DNA from: Lepidurus packardi
Lineage: Eukaryota; Arthropoda; Branchiopoda; Notostraca; Triopsidae
NCBI GenBank assembly: GCA_023053545.1
Contig: JAKZAN010000006.1
Location: 9,766,351-9,830,350, forward strand
Length of the DNA stretch: 64,000 bases
Direction of reading: 5' to 3'
The position numbers were made by a program, and so were the translations under genes. Below are positions 22,936 to 33,076 of this stretch, piece by piece (within the stretch, counting starts at the first letter, position 1; each line of letters starts with the position of its first letter). The notes below the pieces were generated by a model. It did no database searches. It was not told the DNA's origin and was given only the letters and a program-made list of their open reading frames with translations.

Positions 22936-23771
22936 TGGTTCTGCATACTGCCACTGGCCTTCTTTGGTTTAGTGCAGGTTGCTCGAAAATGGCCAGGTTC
23001 TCCACAGTTAAAGCAGGTCCTCGGAGTGTTCCCCTTGTTGGCTGATCTACGCTGATTAAAATAATTAGTTTTCAGTTCTTCCATAATTTTCTCGAAAGTG
23101 CCAAATCGCTGCTCCATCATTTTCGCCATGTTGGCAAGCTTCTGGTCAACCGTACTTGACGCCATGGTTGCTACTTCAGCCTGTTCAGAAGACTCGAGGT
23201 CTGCTACCATCTTCACTTTACGAATTGCTTCTTGTTGGGCTCCTCTTTCGTATCCTCGGATCTTCTCTATAGCTGCATCCAAGGAAATATCTTTCATCCC
23301 ATTCAGCTGCATTCGCAGCTCTCGCGGCTCCGTTGCATCGATAAGACGGCTTACTAACATTCGTTCTTGACTCACTGCATCCAACGATGGAAAAGCCTTC
23401 TTCAGGGTGTAGCGAAGCTGACGCGCGAATTCGGTCACGGAGTCCTTCGTGCCTCTACTCATAGTTTCAAATTTTCGCTGATACGTTATCACGTCCGTGT
23501 CTCGGAACATATCACTTATGGCTGCCACAGCACTGTCGTACTTAACTTGTAAATCACCGTCTAAAAGAGAGTACATTCTTTCGGCGCGTCCTCTTAATGA
23601 CATTGCGAAATGTTCCACTTTCTGTGTTTCGTCCAAAACACTGAACTTAGCGTACCGCTCAAAGCGTCGGCACCACGCTTCCCACTCTTCTTCCGTGCCA
23701 TCGGAAAAAAACTCTGGTGCGAATTTGGGAGAGCGTTTGTCAACGAGTTGAGGGTCTACCGACTGCGCCAT
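22920..23771 (-). CDS. gag: Gypsy copy 1 Gag (283 aa)
   Basis: Gag is the structural protein that forms the cytoplasmic retrotransposon particle and binds element RNA. The ATG at 23771 follows the 5' LTR directly and overlaps the tRNA-Ser primer-binding site. The N-terminal two thirds is a retrotransposon-gag helical domain (EEWEAWCRRFERYAKF, VEHFAMSLRGRAERMY, TEFARQLRYTLKKAFP). The C-terminus has one CCHC zinc knuckle, CFNCGEPGHFRATC, at about residues 258-271. Four codons from the end sits the slippery heptamer GGGAAAC (22929-22935), and the TAA stop is at 22920-22922. The frame is fully open in this copy. Identity to the gag of copies 2 and 4 appears complete. Confidence 0.93.
   Translation of the reverse strand: MAQSVDPQLVDKRSPKFAPEFFSDGTEEEWEAWCRRFERYAKFSVLDETQKVEHFAMSLRGRAERMYSLLDGDLQVKYDSAVAAISDMFRDTDVITYQRKFETMSRGTKDSVTEFARQLRYTLKKAFPSLDAVSQERMLVSRLIDATEPRELRMQLNGMKDISLDAAIEKIRGYERGAQQEAIRKVKMVADLESSEQAEVATMASSTVDQKLANMAKMMEQRFGTFEKIMEELKTNYFNQRRSANKGNTPRTCFNCGEPGHFRATCTKPKKASGSMQNQGNSN
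23759..23770 (-). other. Primer-binding site, tRNA-Ser type (copy 1)
   Basis: TGGCGCAGTCGG lies one base after the LTR end (TTACA). Its complement is CCGACTGCGCCA, the expected 3' end of a eukaryotic tRNA-Ser. Its first two bases are the TG of the gag ATG. Confidence 0.75.
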
Positions 23772-24020
23772 TGTAACGACCTCTGGGCGTAGGCTAAGAC
23801 TCTCTATTTGGCATTAACATTCAGTATATATACACACCAGGACAAAGGGTCAATCAGGAAATATAGGTTAAGGAAGAGGTCAACGTCGTGTACCAAGAAG
23901 CGGGTCAGTAGTCAGTTCCTAGTACAATTAGAGAGGTCACTTTTGGTCAAGTCTCAGGAGTCACCCAGGGCAAAGGAACACAATTGCATATGGTTCATTT
24001 CATTTCTACCACACTACACT
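23772..24020 (-). repeat. Gypsy copy 1, 5' LTR
   Basis: 249 bp. Differs from the 3' LTR at two sites close to its inner end (GTAACG/GTAAGG and GGGCG/GTGCG). Confidence 0.9.
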
Positions 24021-24109
24021 AGCAAATCAACGTTTATATAGCAAAGTCAGTCGTTCATAGCATGTCAAATTTAGAATCACAGTATGGAATATTACAGAGA
24101 GTGTCAGAT
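24021..24109. other. Short AT-rich flank 5' of the Gypsy insertion (unit 1)
   Basis: 89 bp between the Gypsy 5' LTR and the BEL protease remnant. No feature was recognised; it is repeated in all units. Confidence 0.5.
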
Positions 24110-24357
24110 TCAAGTGAAACAGATTAGTACTGCGCGAGGCCCTCTTACTCCAAGAGACGGTTTATTGATATCGTCGTAGTCATGGGCTTCGGATATGTCC
24201 TCACCAATTTGGACGGTCACTTCTCCAGGATCTGCTTCGTCTAACGGAACATCGCTCAGGTGTGGCCACGCTTGGCGCAAATACGGTAAGTTCCGAGTGC
24301 GACATGGAGCTACCAAATTCGGTATCGCTGTGGCTTCTTTGGCTTCGAAACATTTTT
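24110..24357 (-). pseudogene. BEL/Pao protease-region fragment (unit 1)
   Basis: Minus-strand frame with FEAKEATAIPNLV, RNLPYLRQAWPHLSDVPLD and VQIGEDISEAHDYDD, the conserved Pao block after the aspartic protease. The frame ends soon after RGPRAVL. Copies recur in each unit. Confidence 0.8.
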
Positions 24358-24361
24358 CAAA

Positions 24362-26010
24362 CAAGATCAACTGATGAGCTAATGAGTAGTTTACGCAACA
24401 CGTAATTGCAGACGGTTGGCGAAGATTTGGTGCCAAATATCTGCACCGTCATCTCGTAGGTTTGTGGAGGAATACTGCTCCCAGGAGGCCGCCAGAAAAA
24501 GCGGAGAACATGTAGACCACGTGGGATGACTCCTACTTGGTGAAACATGGACTAAATGGCTACCGAGTACTCTCTAAAGCGCAACAGAACGCCGAGTAGG
24601 TTGTTAAACAAGCCGGCCCAGCCATTAGAGCATCATTCAGAGATACGCCATCCGTTTTAGCTGCTGTGTCAAACACCACCCTGACCACAGTATAAAGGTT
24701 TACACAGTATGGTAACTGGGGTATCTTCGAATGTAAAGGGATTAAGACGATTTTCTCGGTCTCAAGAGGATGTGGGGGTAACAAGGCACATAGGAGGGAT
24801 GGATTCACAGACTTGCCCATCCTACCCCAGAAGTAGGCATTCCAAATCTACTACAAGAAGGGTTCGAAAAGAGAACAAAACATTCACAAAACGGGGGACT
24901 GGTGACCTTTCTCTCGAGGGAGTTTGGGGCTGACGTAAGATTCGACTAGCATTGCGCGATTTTGAAAGTTTTTCTCCAGGAAATGATTATGCTGGATCTT
25001 GGTATTAAAGTCTTACGGTAATATCTTTCACTTCACATTGCTTGCTAATCCGCAAAGAAAGACAAGCACTTGCTACGTTCTACTGTTTTTAATTTCATAT
25101 AAATAGCGTCGTCTCATCAACTCGTCAGCAATTGCTATTGCGCTTCCGTGCAGTTTGTTGCAAATTTCACAGAGCTCACTCGCAATTTCTTTCAAAGCAG
25201 ATTTTTACCGTTTTCTTAACACGACTCTCTTAACACGACGAGGTATTTTATAGTATATGGGGTTAAACCTGTATACTATAAAACACCTATGTATGGGTTG
25301 CAAAATAGACTGCCTCCTCGTGGTGCAACCTGGGTAACGCGAAATAGTCTATAATGTGTATACGTGTTGTGCTTTGACCTAGTTCATTCATCTTTTATTT
25401 TAAGCTTAAAGCTTTTATTTTAAGCTTCATAGTTTAAAGCAATAGATTTAAATTACGCGCTTTGTAAACCGTCGTGACCTTTTTTGAGCTGCACTGGGAG
25501 GTTTGCGAATGTACCCTTTCATTTTCTGGCCTTTTACCTGAATATTACTCTGGGGGCCGAGAAGGTCGTCAGAAAACCTTAACATTGGAAGATACCCCTG
25601 TTACCATACTGTGTAAAGCTTTATACTGTGACCCTGACTTTCCCTGGCTTGTTAGGGTTAGTCACCGCGTTGTGAGGAAGGTACCAGGTACGTGGGAAGT
25701 GCGTTCCCAAATCTGATGGGCTGAGTTTGCGTGCGTGGCTGTCTGCCATGTAGACGTCGATGGTCTTCAGAGATGGTGTTGCGAGGTCCGGATTCGAGTT
25801 CAGGTTTCTTTCGAGAGCGAAGAATCGTTGCATAGACATGTTGCGGTTGTCACACAGGCTGACGGTTTGGGAAGACCATAGCATTCCGTCTTCATGCCGG
25901 TCACCAACGAGACGAACGGTGGTTTCTAATAATTTAACGCCAATGAGTCAACTTCTGGAACTATCTTGCTCGCTAGAGGTTGGATTCCGGGCGACTCCGT
26001 AGTCCAGAAC
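24362..26010 (-). pseudogene. BEL/Pao RT fragment (unit 2)
   Basis: Copy of the 16701-18386 fragment, split by the inverted-repeat element at 24686-25630. It lacks one T in the GTAGTTTACG run, like unit 3. Confidence 0.85.
24686..25630. mobile_element. Inverted-repeat DNA transposon, unit 2 (945 bp)
   Basis: Same element without the left-arm expansion. The ACCCTGAC target duplication is at 24678-24685 and 25631-25638. Confidence 0.87.
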
Positions 26011-26230
26011 GTTTTGACTGTCCCCTCAAGTCCCCAAGTTTGGACAAGTCCCCTCAAGCTCCAACCGAATGGAGTACACCTTCATCAACACGGGTTGCCA
26101 ATAGTACTAAATGTATTCCCCTTATCACTTGACGAAACATGAGTATGCACGTGGTAGTTTGAGTCGAGTCGTCTCGAGTCAACTCTTCCCACACTTTCCG
26201 CTCTATTGTGTCATGTCGAGTCTTTTATAG

Positions 26231-26479
26231 TGTAAGGACCTCTGTGCGTAGGCTAAGACTCTCTATTTGGCATTAACATTCAGTATATATACACACCAGG
26301 ACAAAGGGTCAATCAGGAAATATAGGTTAAGGAAGAGGTCAACGTCGTGTACCAAGAAGCGGGTCAGTAGTCAGTTCCTAGTACAATTAGAGAGGTCACT
26401 TTTGGTCAAGTCTCAGGAGTCACCCAGGGCAAAGGAACACAATTGCATATGGTTCATTTCATTTCTACCACACTACACT
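26231..26479 (-). repeat. Gypsy copy 2, 3' LTR
   Basis: 249 bp, same sequence as the copy 1 3' LTR by eye. Confidence 0.9.
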
Positions 26480-26486
26480 CGCCCCC

Positions 26487-29400
26487 TTAACAACTTTTAG
26501 CGTCTTTTTCTCGCGTTTCGTGGCATAAATCCAAGGGCTGTCCTGGTTCCACATATACCAGCCTTAATGGTGGCCGTCGAACTCGACAGCTCCTACGTGC
26601 AGGAATATTTTCGGTATCGGGACAAGTTGTTCCTAGCCCATTCTCATTCGGTAAAACATCCTCAGGGTCGTTTTCTGGAATGTGGGCTTCAGGTTCGTCA
26701 TCCTTGCGTACAGTGTCATCTTCGCCATTGTTTTCAGAAATGTTTGTTTCAGGTTCGTCTTCATTCCGTACATTTTCATCTTCGCCATCGCTGTCCAAGA
26801 CACACCAGTCATCATACAATTCCAGGAACTGTGGAGATGCAGGACGTTCTTGATTCACAGGGGTCACGCGTTCTGGCAAAATGGGCGTTTCTTCGGGCTC
26901 CTCGGCGTCGCGTGGCACTAGCACTTCTTCGTGCTCGTCTTCCGTCGTACAAGGCTTGACATTATTAAAATGCACCACCTTGCGAGCACCAGTTACTTTG
27001 TTCTTTACCCTAAAGACTTCTTCGGATATTCTCTTGATGACGATAAACGGCCCAACCCACGGCCTATGAAACTTCGGGGATTTTCCTCTTTTGGGGACAG
27101 GAGCATGCACCCACACATGGTCACCGACCCGTAAAGTTTTACCGGCAACATCACGGTCATAATACTGTTTTTGCCTGACTCTAACTGCAAGCAAACGTTG
27201 GTTGGCTTTCTCGTACACGTTTTTAAGATCCTGTTCTAAATTACTGGCATACTCGGAAGCCGAAGTCCCGGTTTTAATCCTCGGACTCGTCGTCTTGAAT
27301 TCCACATTGAGTACATGGACGTCTTGACAACGCGTCCGCATTACCATGTTTTCTTCCTGGACGATGATCTATTTCAAATTGGTACGCAGCCATCAGTTGG
27401 AGCCACCGCAACACTTGGCCGGAAGGATTTTTACACTTCTTCATCCATGCCACGGCACTGTTGTCGGTCCTAATCTTGAATGGCTTTCCCAAAAGGTAAT
27501 GACTGAATTGTGTTAGCGCAAATTTAACGGCCAAAAGTTCTTTTCGTGTCACGCAGTACCTGGATTCCGCCCGAGACAACCCACGGCTTGCAAATGCCAC
27601 AGGTCTTTCAACTCCATCAATAACTTGTGACAGAACAGCTCCCAAACCCACATTGCTTGCGTCGGAGTCCACCAGAAACGGTTTTGATAAATCAGGGAAA
27701 GCCAGGATGGGTGTCGACGTAAGCGCAGCTTTTAAAGCCTGGAATGCTTCTTCACAAACAGTGGACCATTCAAACTTAACCGTCGGCTCTGACAATTTGT
27801 AAAGTGGCTTTGCGATGTTAGCAAAGTTTCGAACGAATCTTCTGTAGTACGACGCCAGTCCTAGGAATCGGGATACCTGATCCGCATTGATCGGTCTTGG
27901 CCATTCTGCAATGGCCCCGGTCTTCTCGGGATCCGTTTGTATACCATCCTGACTAATTACATGTCCAAGGAAGGTAACATTGTCTCGAAACAATTTGCAT
28001 TTGCATCATCTTGCAAGCGTTGACAAACTTCTTCCAGTCTCGCTAAGTGCTCTTCAAATGTTCGGCTGAAGATTACAATATCATCTAAGTAGATCAGGCA
28101 GACGCTCCATTGCAAACCCCTTAGGACGAGTTCCATGAGCCTTTGGAAACTACTTGGCCCATTGCATAAGCCAAAAGGCATGACGTTGAACTCGAACAAG
28201 CCCTGGGGCGTTTGGAGTGCCGTTTTTGGTCGATCTTCGGTTTCAACTTCTAATTGGTAATAACCGCTTATCAGGTCCAGCGTAGAAAAATACTTTGCTC
28301 CCGCTAAAGCATCCAAAGTGTCGTCGATTCTGGGGAGAGGATACGCATCCTTGACTGTTACGTTATTCAGGCCCCGGTAGTCCACGCATAAGCGAAGAGT
28401 CCCGTCTTTCTTTTTCACCATGACTATGGGTGAACTCCAAGGGCTCGATGAAGGGGAAATGGCTCCTTGACCCAAGAGATCATGCACCATCGTATCTAAC
28501 TGCGGTTTCCAGTGCGCTGGGACTCTTCTGGGCTGTACCCGAACAGGGGGTTGTGTCCCCGTGTTAATGCGATGCTTGAAGTAGGTAGTTCTTCCCAAAT
28601 CGCTCGAATGTAGCGACAAAATACTCTTGTGTCTTCTGAGGAAATTTTCCAACTGATGTTTCTGACTTACCGTTAGGGATTTAGATGGTTCTCCAAAAAG
28701 GGGAAGGTATGGGGCGTCAATTTCCTCGGTAGAATTAGGCTGTTTGTTGGTTGTAGTGCGCGATTCTGAAGTATGATCGATGCTTGTAGTTAATAGCTCA
28801 CTCACTTCATCCCCCAATGGCGTAAATACTCCTACTCTGGTACCAGATTTAAGACGAACAGGCTTGTCAGTAACGTTCATAAGTCTTACAGGAACACGTC
28901 CGTTCCCAACAGTAACTAATGCCCGCGCAACAAATAACCCATCCGGGTCTATGTTGTTGGGCAATTTTTCTATCAGGCCTTGACCTGTGACTGAACCTGG
29001 TATGCAAGTCATCACTAAAAGTTCATGTCGTGCTGGAATCACTGTTGTTTCCGCTACTTCGATGGCCACCTCTGGTGAAGCTTTTTCTTCCAAAACCACT
29101 TGTTCGCTTCCAAACCGCAGTACGTCGTCTTTAAAATCAATCGCCATTCCGAAGTATTTCAAAAAATCTCTGCCCAAAATGACTTCTTGGTTCATGTCAT
29201 CGGTAACGTAGGCATTAAACGTAAATGTTCTCTCGTTTATCACAAACGTAACGACAGTGCAACCCAAAATGTTCATAACTTGGCATCCCGCCTTCGCCGT
29301 TCTGACCCGAATGACCACCGGCAGAATACACAAATCTTGGACAAGATAGGATTTAACTAATGTAATGTCTGATCCAGAATCCACAAGCATAGGGACAACT

Positions 29401-29501
29401 GTTTTACCACAAAAACCTTTGACATAAGCGGCAATATTCACATGCGCAACGTCAAATTCCAAATCGGCCCCTTCATATCCGTGAACTGGAGTCGGAGCCA
29501 C
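26487..29501 (-). pseudogene. pol: Gypsy copy 2 Pol, two deletions
   Basis: Open blocks: 27957-29501 (protease and RT to YLDD), 27274-27993 (RT tail and RNase H, ending ..GIQDDESED) and 26487-27347 (integrase tail with GPY/F). The net 19-bp RT deletion and the 1034-bp integrase deletion each break the frame. The second removes the HHCC zinc finger and the DDE catalytic core. Confidence 0.9.
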
Positions 29502-29509
29502 GCTTCCAG

Positions 29510-30361
29510 TTAGTTGGAGTTTCCCTGGTTCTGCATACTGCCACTGGCCTTCTTTGGTTTAGTGCAGGTTGCTCGAAAATGGCCAGGTTCTCCACAGTTA
29601 AAGCAGGTCCTCGGAGTGTTCCCCTTGTTGGCTGATCTACGCTGATTAAAATAATTAGTTTTCAGTTCTTCCATAATTTTCTCGAAAGTGCCAAATCGCT
29701 GCTCCATCATTTTCGCCATGTTGGCAAGCTTCTGGTCAACCGTACTTGACGCCATGGTTGCTACTTCAGCCTGTTCAGAAGACTCGAGGTCTGCTACCAT
29801 CTTCACTTTACGAATTGCTTCTTGTTGGGCTCCTCTTTCGTATCCTCGGATCTTCTCTATAGCTGCATCCAAGGAAATATCTTTCATCCCATTCAGCTGC
29901 ATTCGCAGCTCTCGCGGCTCCGTTGCATCGATAAGACGGCTTACTAACATTCGTTCTTGACTCACTGCATCCAACGATGGAAAAGCCTTCTTCAGGGTGT
30001 AGCGAAGCTGACGCGCGAATTCGGTCACGGAGTCCTTCGTGCCTCTACTCATAGTTTCAAATTTTCGCTGATACGTTATCACGTCCGTGTCTCGGAACAT
30101 ATCACTTATGGCTGCCACAGCACTGTCGTACTTAACTTGTAAATCACCGTCTAAAAGAGAGTACATTCTTTCGGCGCGTCCTCTTAATGACATTGCGAAA
30201 TGTTCCACTTTCTGTGTTTCGTCCAAAACACTGAACTTAGCGTACCGCTCAAAGCGTCGGCACCACGCTTCCCACTCTTCTTCCGTGCCATCGGAAAAAA
30301 ACTCTGGTGCGAATTTGGGAGAGCGTTTGTCAACGAGTTGAGGGTCTACCGACTGCGCCAT
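29510..30361 (-). CDS. gag: Gypsy copy 2 Gag (283 aa)
   Basis: Intact gag frame identical in extent to copy 1: same start overlapping the primer-binding site, same CCHC knuckle and same GGGAAAC heptamer (29519-29525). See the copy 1 entry for domains. Confidence 0.92.
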   Translation of the reverse strand: MAQSVDPQLVDKRSPKFAPEFFSDGTEEEWEAWCRRFERYAKFSVLDETQKVEHFAMSLRGRAERMYSLLDGDLQVKYDSAVAAISDMFRDTDVITYQRKFETMSRGTKDSVTEFARQLRYTLKKAFPSLDAVSQERMLVSRLIDATEPRELRMQLNGMKDISLDAAIEKIRGYERGAQQEAIRKVKMVADLESSEQAEVATMASSTVDQKLANMAKMMEQRFGTFEKIMEELKTNYFNQRRSANKGNTPRTCFNCGEPGHFRATCTKPKKASGSMQNQGNSN

Positions 30362-30610
30362 TGTAACGACCTCTGGGCGTAGGCTAAGACTCTCTATTTG
30401 GCATTAACATTCAGTATATATACACACCAGGACAAAGGGTCAATCAGGAAATATAGGTTAAGGAAGAGGTCAACGTCGTGTACCAAGAAGCGGGTCAGTA
30501 GTCAGTTCCTAGTACAATTAGAGAGGTCACTTTTGGTCAAGTCTCAGGAGTCACCCAGGGCAAAGGAACACAATTGCATATGGTTCATTTCATTTCTACC
30601 ACACTACACT
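30362..30610 (-). repeat. Gypsy copy 2, 5' LTR
   Basis: 249 bp, same GGGCG variant as the copy 1 5' LTR. Confidence 0.9.
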
Positions 30611-30699
30611 AGCAAATCAACGTTTATATAGCAAAGTCAGTCGTTCATAGCATGTCAAATTTAGAATCACAGTATGGAATATTACAGAGAGTGTCAGAT

Positions 30700-30947
30700 T
30701 CAAGTGAAACAGATTAGTACTGCGCGAGGCCCTCTTACTCCAAGAGACGGTTTATTGATATCGTCGTAGTCATGGGCTTCGGATATGTCCTCACCAATTT
30801 GGACGGTCACTTCTCCAGGATCTGCTTCGTCTAACGGAACATCGCTCAGGTGTGGCCACGCTTGGCGCAAATACGGTAAGTTCCGAGTGCGACATGGAGC
30901 TACCAAATTCGGTATCGCTGTGGCTTCTTTGGCTTCGAAACATTTTT
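30700..30947 (-). pseudogene. BEL/Pao protease-region fragment (unit 2)
   Basis: Copy of the 24110-24357 fragment. Confidence 0.8.
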
Positions 30948-30951
30948 CAAA

Positions 30952-32600
30952 CAAGATCAACTGATGAGCTAATGAGTAGTTTACGCAACACGTAATTGCA
31001 GACGGTTGGCGAAGATTTGGTGCCAAATATCTGCACCGTCATCTCGTAGGTTTGTGGAGGAATACTGCTCCCAGGAGGCCGCCAGAAAAAGCGGAGAACA
31101 TGTAGACCACGTGGGATGACTCCTACTTGGTGAAACATGGACTAAATGGCTACCGAGTACTCTCTAAAGCGCAACAGAACGCCGAGTAGGTTGTTAAACA
31201 AGCCGGCCCAGCCATTAGAGCATCATTCAGAGATACGCCATCCGTTTTAGCTGCTGTGTCAAACACCACCCTGACCACAGTATAAAGGTTTACACAGTAT
31301 GGTAACTGGGGTATCTTCGAATGTAAAGGGATTAAGACGATTTTCTCGGTCTCAAGAGGATGTGGGGGTAACAAGGCACATAGGAGGGATGGATTCACAG
31401 ACTTGCCCATCCTACCCCAGAAGTAGGCATTCCAAATCTACTACAAGAAGGGTTCGAAAAGAGAACAAAACATTCACAAAACGGGGGACTTGTGACCTTT
31501 CTCTCGAGGGAGTTTGGGGCTGACGTAAGATTCGACTAGCATTGCGCGATTTTGAAAGTTTTTCTCCCGGAAATGATTATGCTGGATCTTGGTATTAAAG
31601 TCTTACGGTAATATCTTTCACTTCACATTGCTTGCTAATCCGCAAAGAAAGACAAGCACTTGCTACGTTCTACTGTTTTTAATTTCATATAAATAGCGTC
31701 GTCTCATCAACTCGTCAGCAATTGCTATTGCGCTTCCGTGCAGTTTGTTGCAAATTTCACAGAGCTCACTCGCAATTTCTTTCAAAGCAGATTTTTACCG
31801 TTTTCTTAACACGACTCTCTTAACACGACGAGGTATTTTATAGTATATGGGGTTAAACCTGTATACTATAAAACACCTATGTATGGGTTGCAAAATAGAC
31901 TGCCTCCTCGTGGTGCAACCTGGGTAACGCGAAATAGTCTATAATGTGTATACGTGTTGTGCTTTGACCTAGTTCATTCATCTTTTATTTTAAGCTTAAA
32001 GCTTTTATTTTAAGCTTCATAGTTTAAAGCAATAGATTTAAATTACGCGCTTTGTAAACCGTCGTGACCTTTTTTGAGCTGCACTGGGAGGTTTGCGAAT
32101 GTACCCTTTCATTTTCTGGCCTTTTACCTGAATATTACTCTGGGGGCCGAGAAGGTCGTCAGAAAACCTTAACATTGGAAGATACCCCTGTTACCATACT
32201 GTGTAAAGCTTTATACTGTGACCCTGACTTTCCCTGGCTTGTTAGGGTTAGTGACCGCGTTGTGAGGAAGGTACCAGGTACGTGGGAAGTGCGTTCCCAA
32301 ATCTGATGGGCTGAGTTTGCGTGCGTGGCTGTCTGCCATGTAGACGTCGATGGTCTTCAGAGATGGTGTTGCGAGGTCCGGATTCGAGTTCAGGTTTCTT
32401 TCGAGAGCGAAGAATCGTTGCATAGACATGTTGCGGTTGTCACACAGGCTGACGGTTTGGGAAGACCATAGCATTCCGTCTTCATGCCGGTCACCAACGA
32501 GACGAACGGTGGTTTCTAATAATTTAACGCCAATGAGTCAACTTCTGGAACTATCTTGCTCGCTAGAGGTTGGATTCCGGGCGACTCCGTAGTCCAGAAC
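30952..32600 (-). pseudogene. BEL/Pao RT fragment (unit 3)
   Basis: Copy of the same fragment, split at 31276-32220. Shares the single-T loss with unit 2. Confidence 0.85.
31276..32220. mobile_element. Inverted-repeat DNA transposon, unit 3 (945 bp)
   Basis: Same element. Target duplication at 31268-31275 and 32221-32228. It shares three base changes in and next to the element with units 4 and 5 (GGACTTGTG, CTCCCGG, GTTAGTGACC). Confidence 0.87.
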
Positions 32601-32820
32601 GTTTTGACTGTCCCCTCAAGTCCCCAAGTTTGGACAAGTCCCCTCAAGCTCCAACCGAATGGAGTACACCTTCATCAACACGGGTTGCCAATAGTACTAA
32701 ATGTATTCCCCTTATCACTTGACGAAACATGAGTATGCACGTGGTAGTTTGAGTCGAGTCGTCTCGAGTCAACTCTTCCCACACTTTCCGCTCTATTGTG
32801 TCATGTCGAGTCTTTTATAG

Positions 32821-33069
32821 TGTAAGGACCTCTGTGCGTAGGCTAAGACTCTCTATTTGGCATTAACATTCAGTATATATACACACCAGGACAAAGGGTC
32901 AATCAGGAAATATAGGTTAAGGAAGAGGTCAACGTCGTGTACCAAGAAGCGGGTCAGTAGTCAGTTCCTAGTACAATTAGAGAGGTCACTTTTGGTCAAG
33001 TCTCAGGAGTCACCCAGGGCAAAGGAACACAATTGCATATGGTTCATTTCATTTCTACCACACTACACT
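32821..33069 (-). repeat. Gypsy copy 3, 3' LTR
   Basis: 249 bp, GTGCG variant. Confidence 0.9.
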
Positions 33070-33076
33070 CGCCCCC

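Larger units (their letters stand above)
18607..24020 (-). mobile_element. Ty3/Gypsy LTR retrotransposon copy 1 (5414 bp)
   Basis: The element is on the minus strand: 5' LTR 23772-24020, 3' LTR 18607-18855, 249 bp each with two differences near their ends. The primer-binding site TGGCGCAGTCGG (23759-23770) matches the 3' end expected of tRNA-Ser (CGACTGCG-CCA) and overlaps the gag start codon. The purine tract AAGGGGG (18858-18864) overlaps the pol stop. No env gene is present. No perfect target duplication is visible: flanks CTAG/CTAT agree at 3 of 4 bases. Gag is intact, while pol is broken by the RT deletion. Confidence 0.93.
16701..24361. repeat. Tandem array unit 1 (7661 bp)
   Basis: First of five head-to-tail units. 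Order on the plus strand: BEL RT fragment, inverted-repeat element, BEL RT N-terminal fragment, Gypsy element, BEL protease fragment, then the 4-base junction filler CAAA at 24358-24361. Unit 1 differs from unit 2 by exactly 1071 bp. This equals the 1034-bp integrase deletion of unit 2, a 36-bp expansion in the unit 1 inverted repeat, and one T. Confidence 0.93.
26231..30610 (-). mobile_element. Ty3/Gypsy copy 2 (4380 bp, integrase deleted)
   Basis: 5' LTR 30362-30610, 3' LTR 26231-26479. It lacks 1034 bp of pol at the join near 27277 and has the 19-bp net RT deletion near 28004. Gag is intact. Confidence 0.93.
24362..30951. repeat. Tandem array unit 2 (6590 bp)
   Basis: Same order as unit 1. 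Its Gypsy copy lacks 1034 bp of integrase (shared with unit 4) and has the net 19-bp RT deletion (shared with unit 1). It ends with filler CAAA (30948-30951). Confidence 0.93.
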
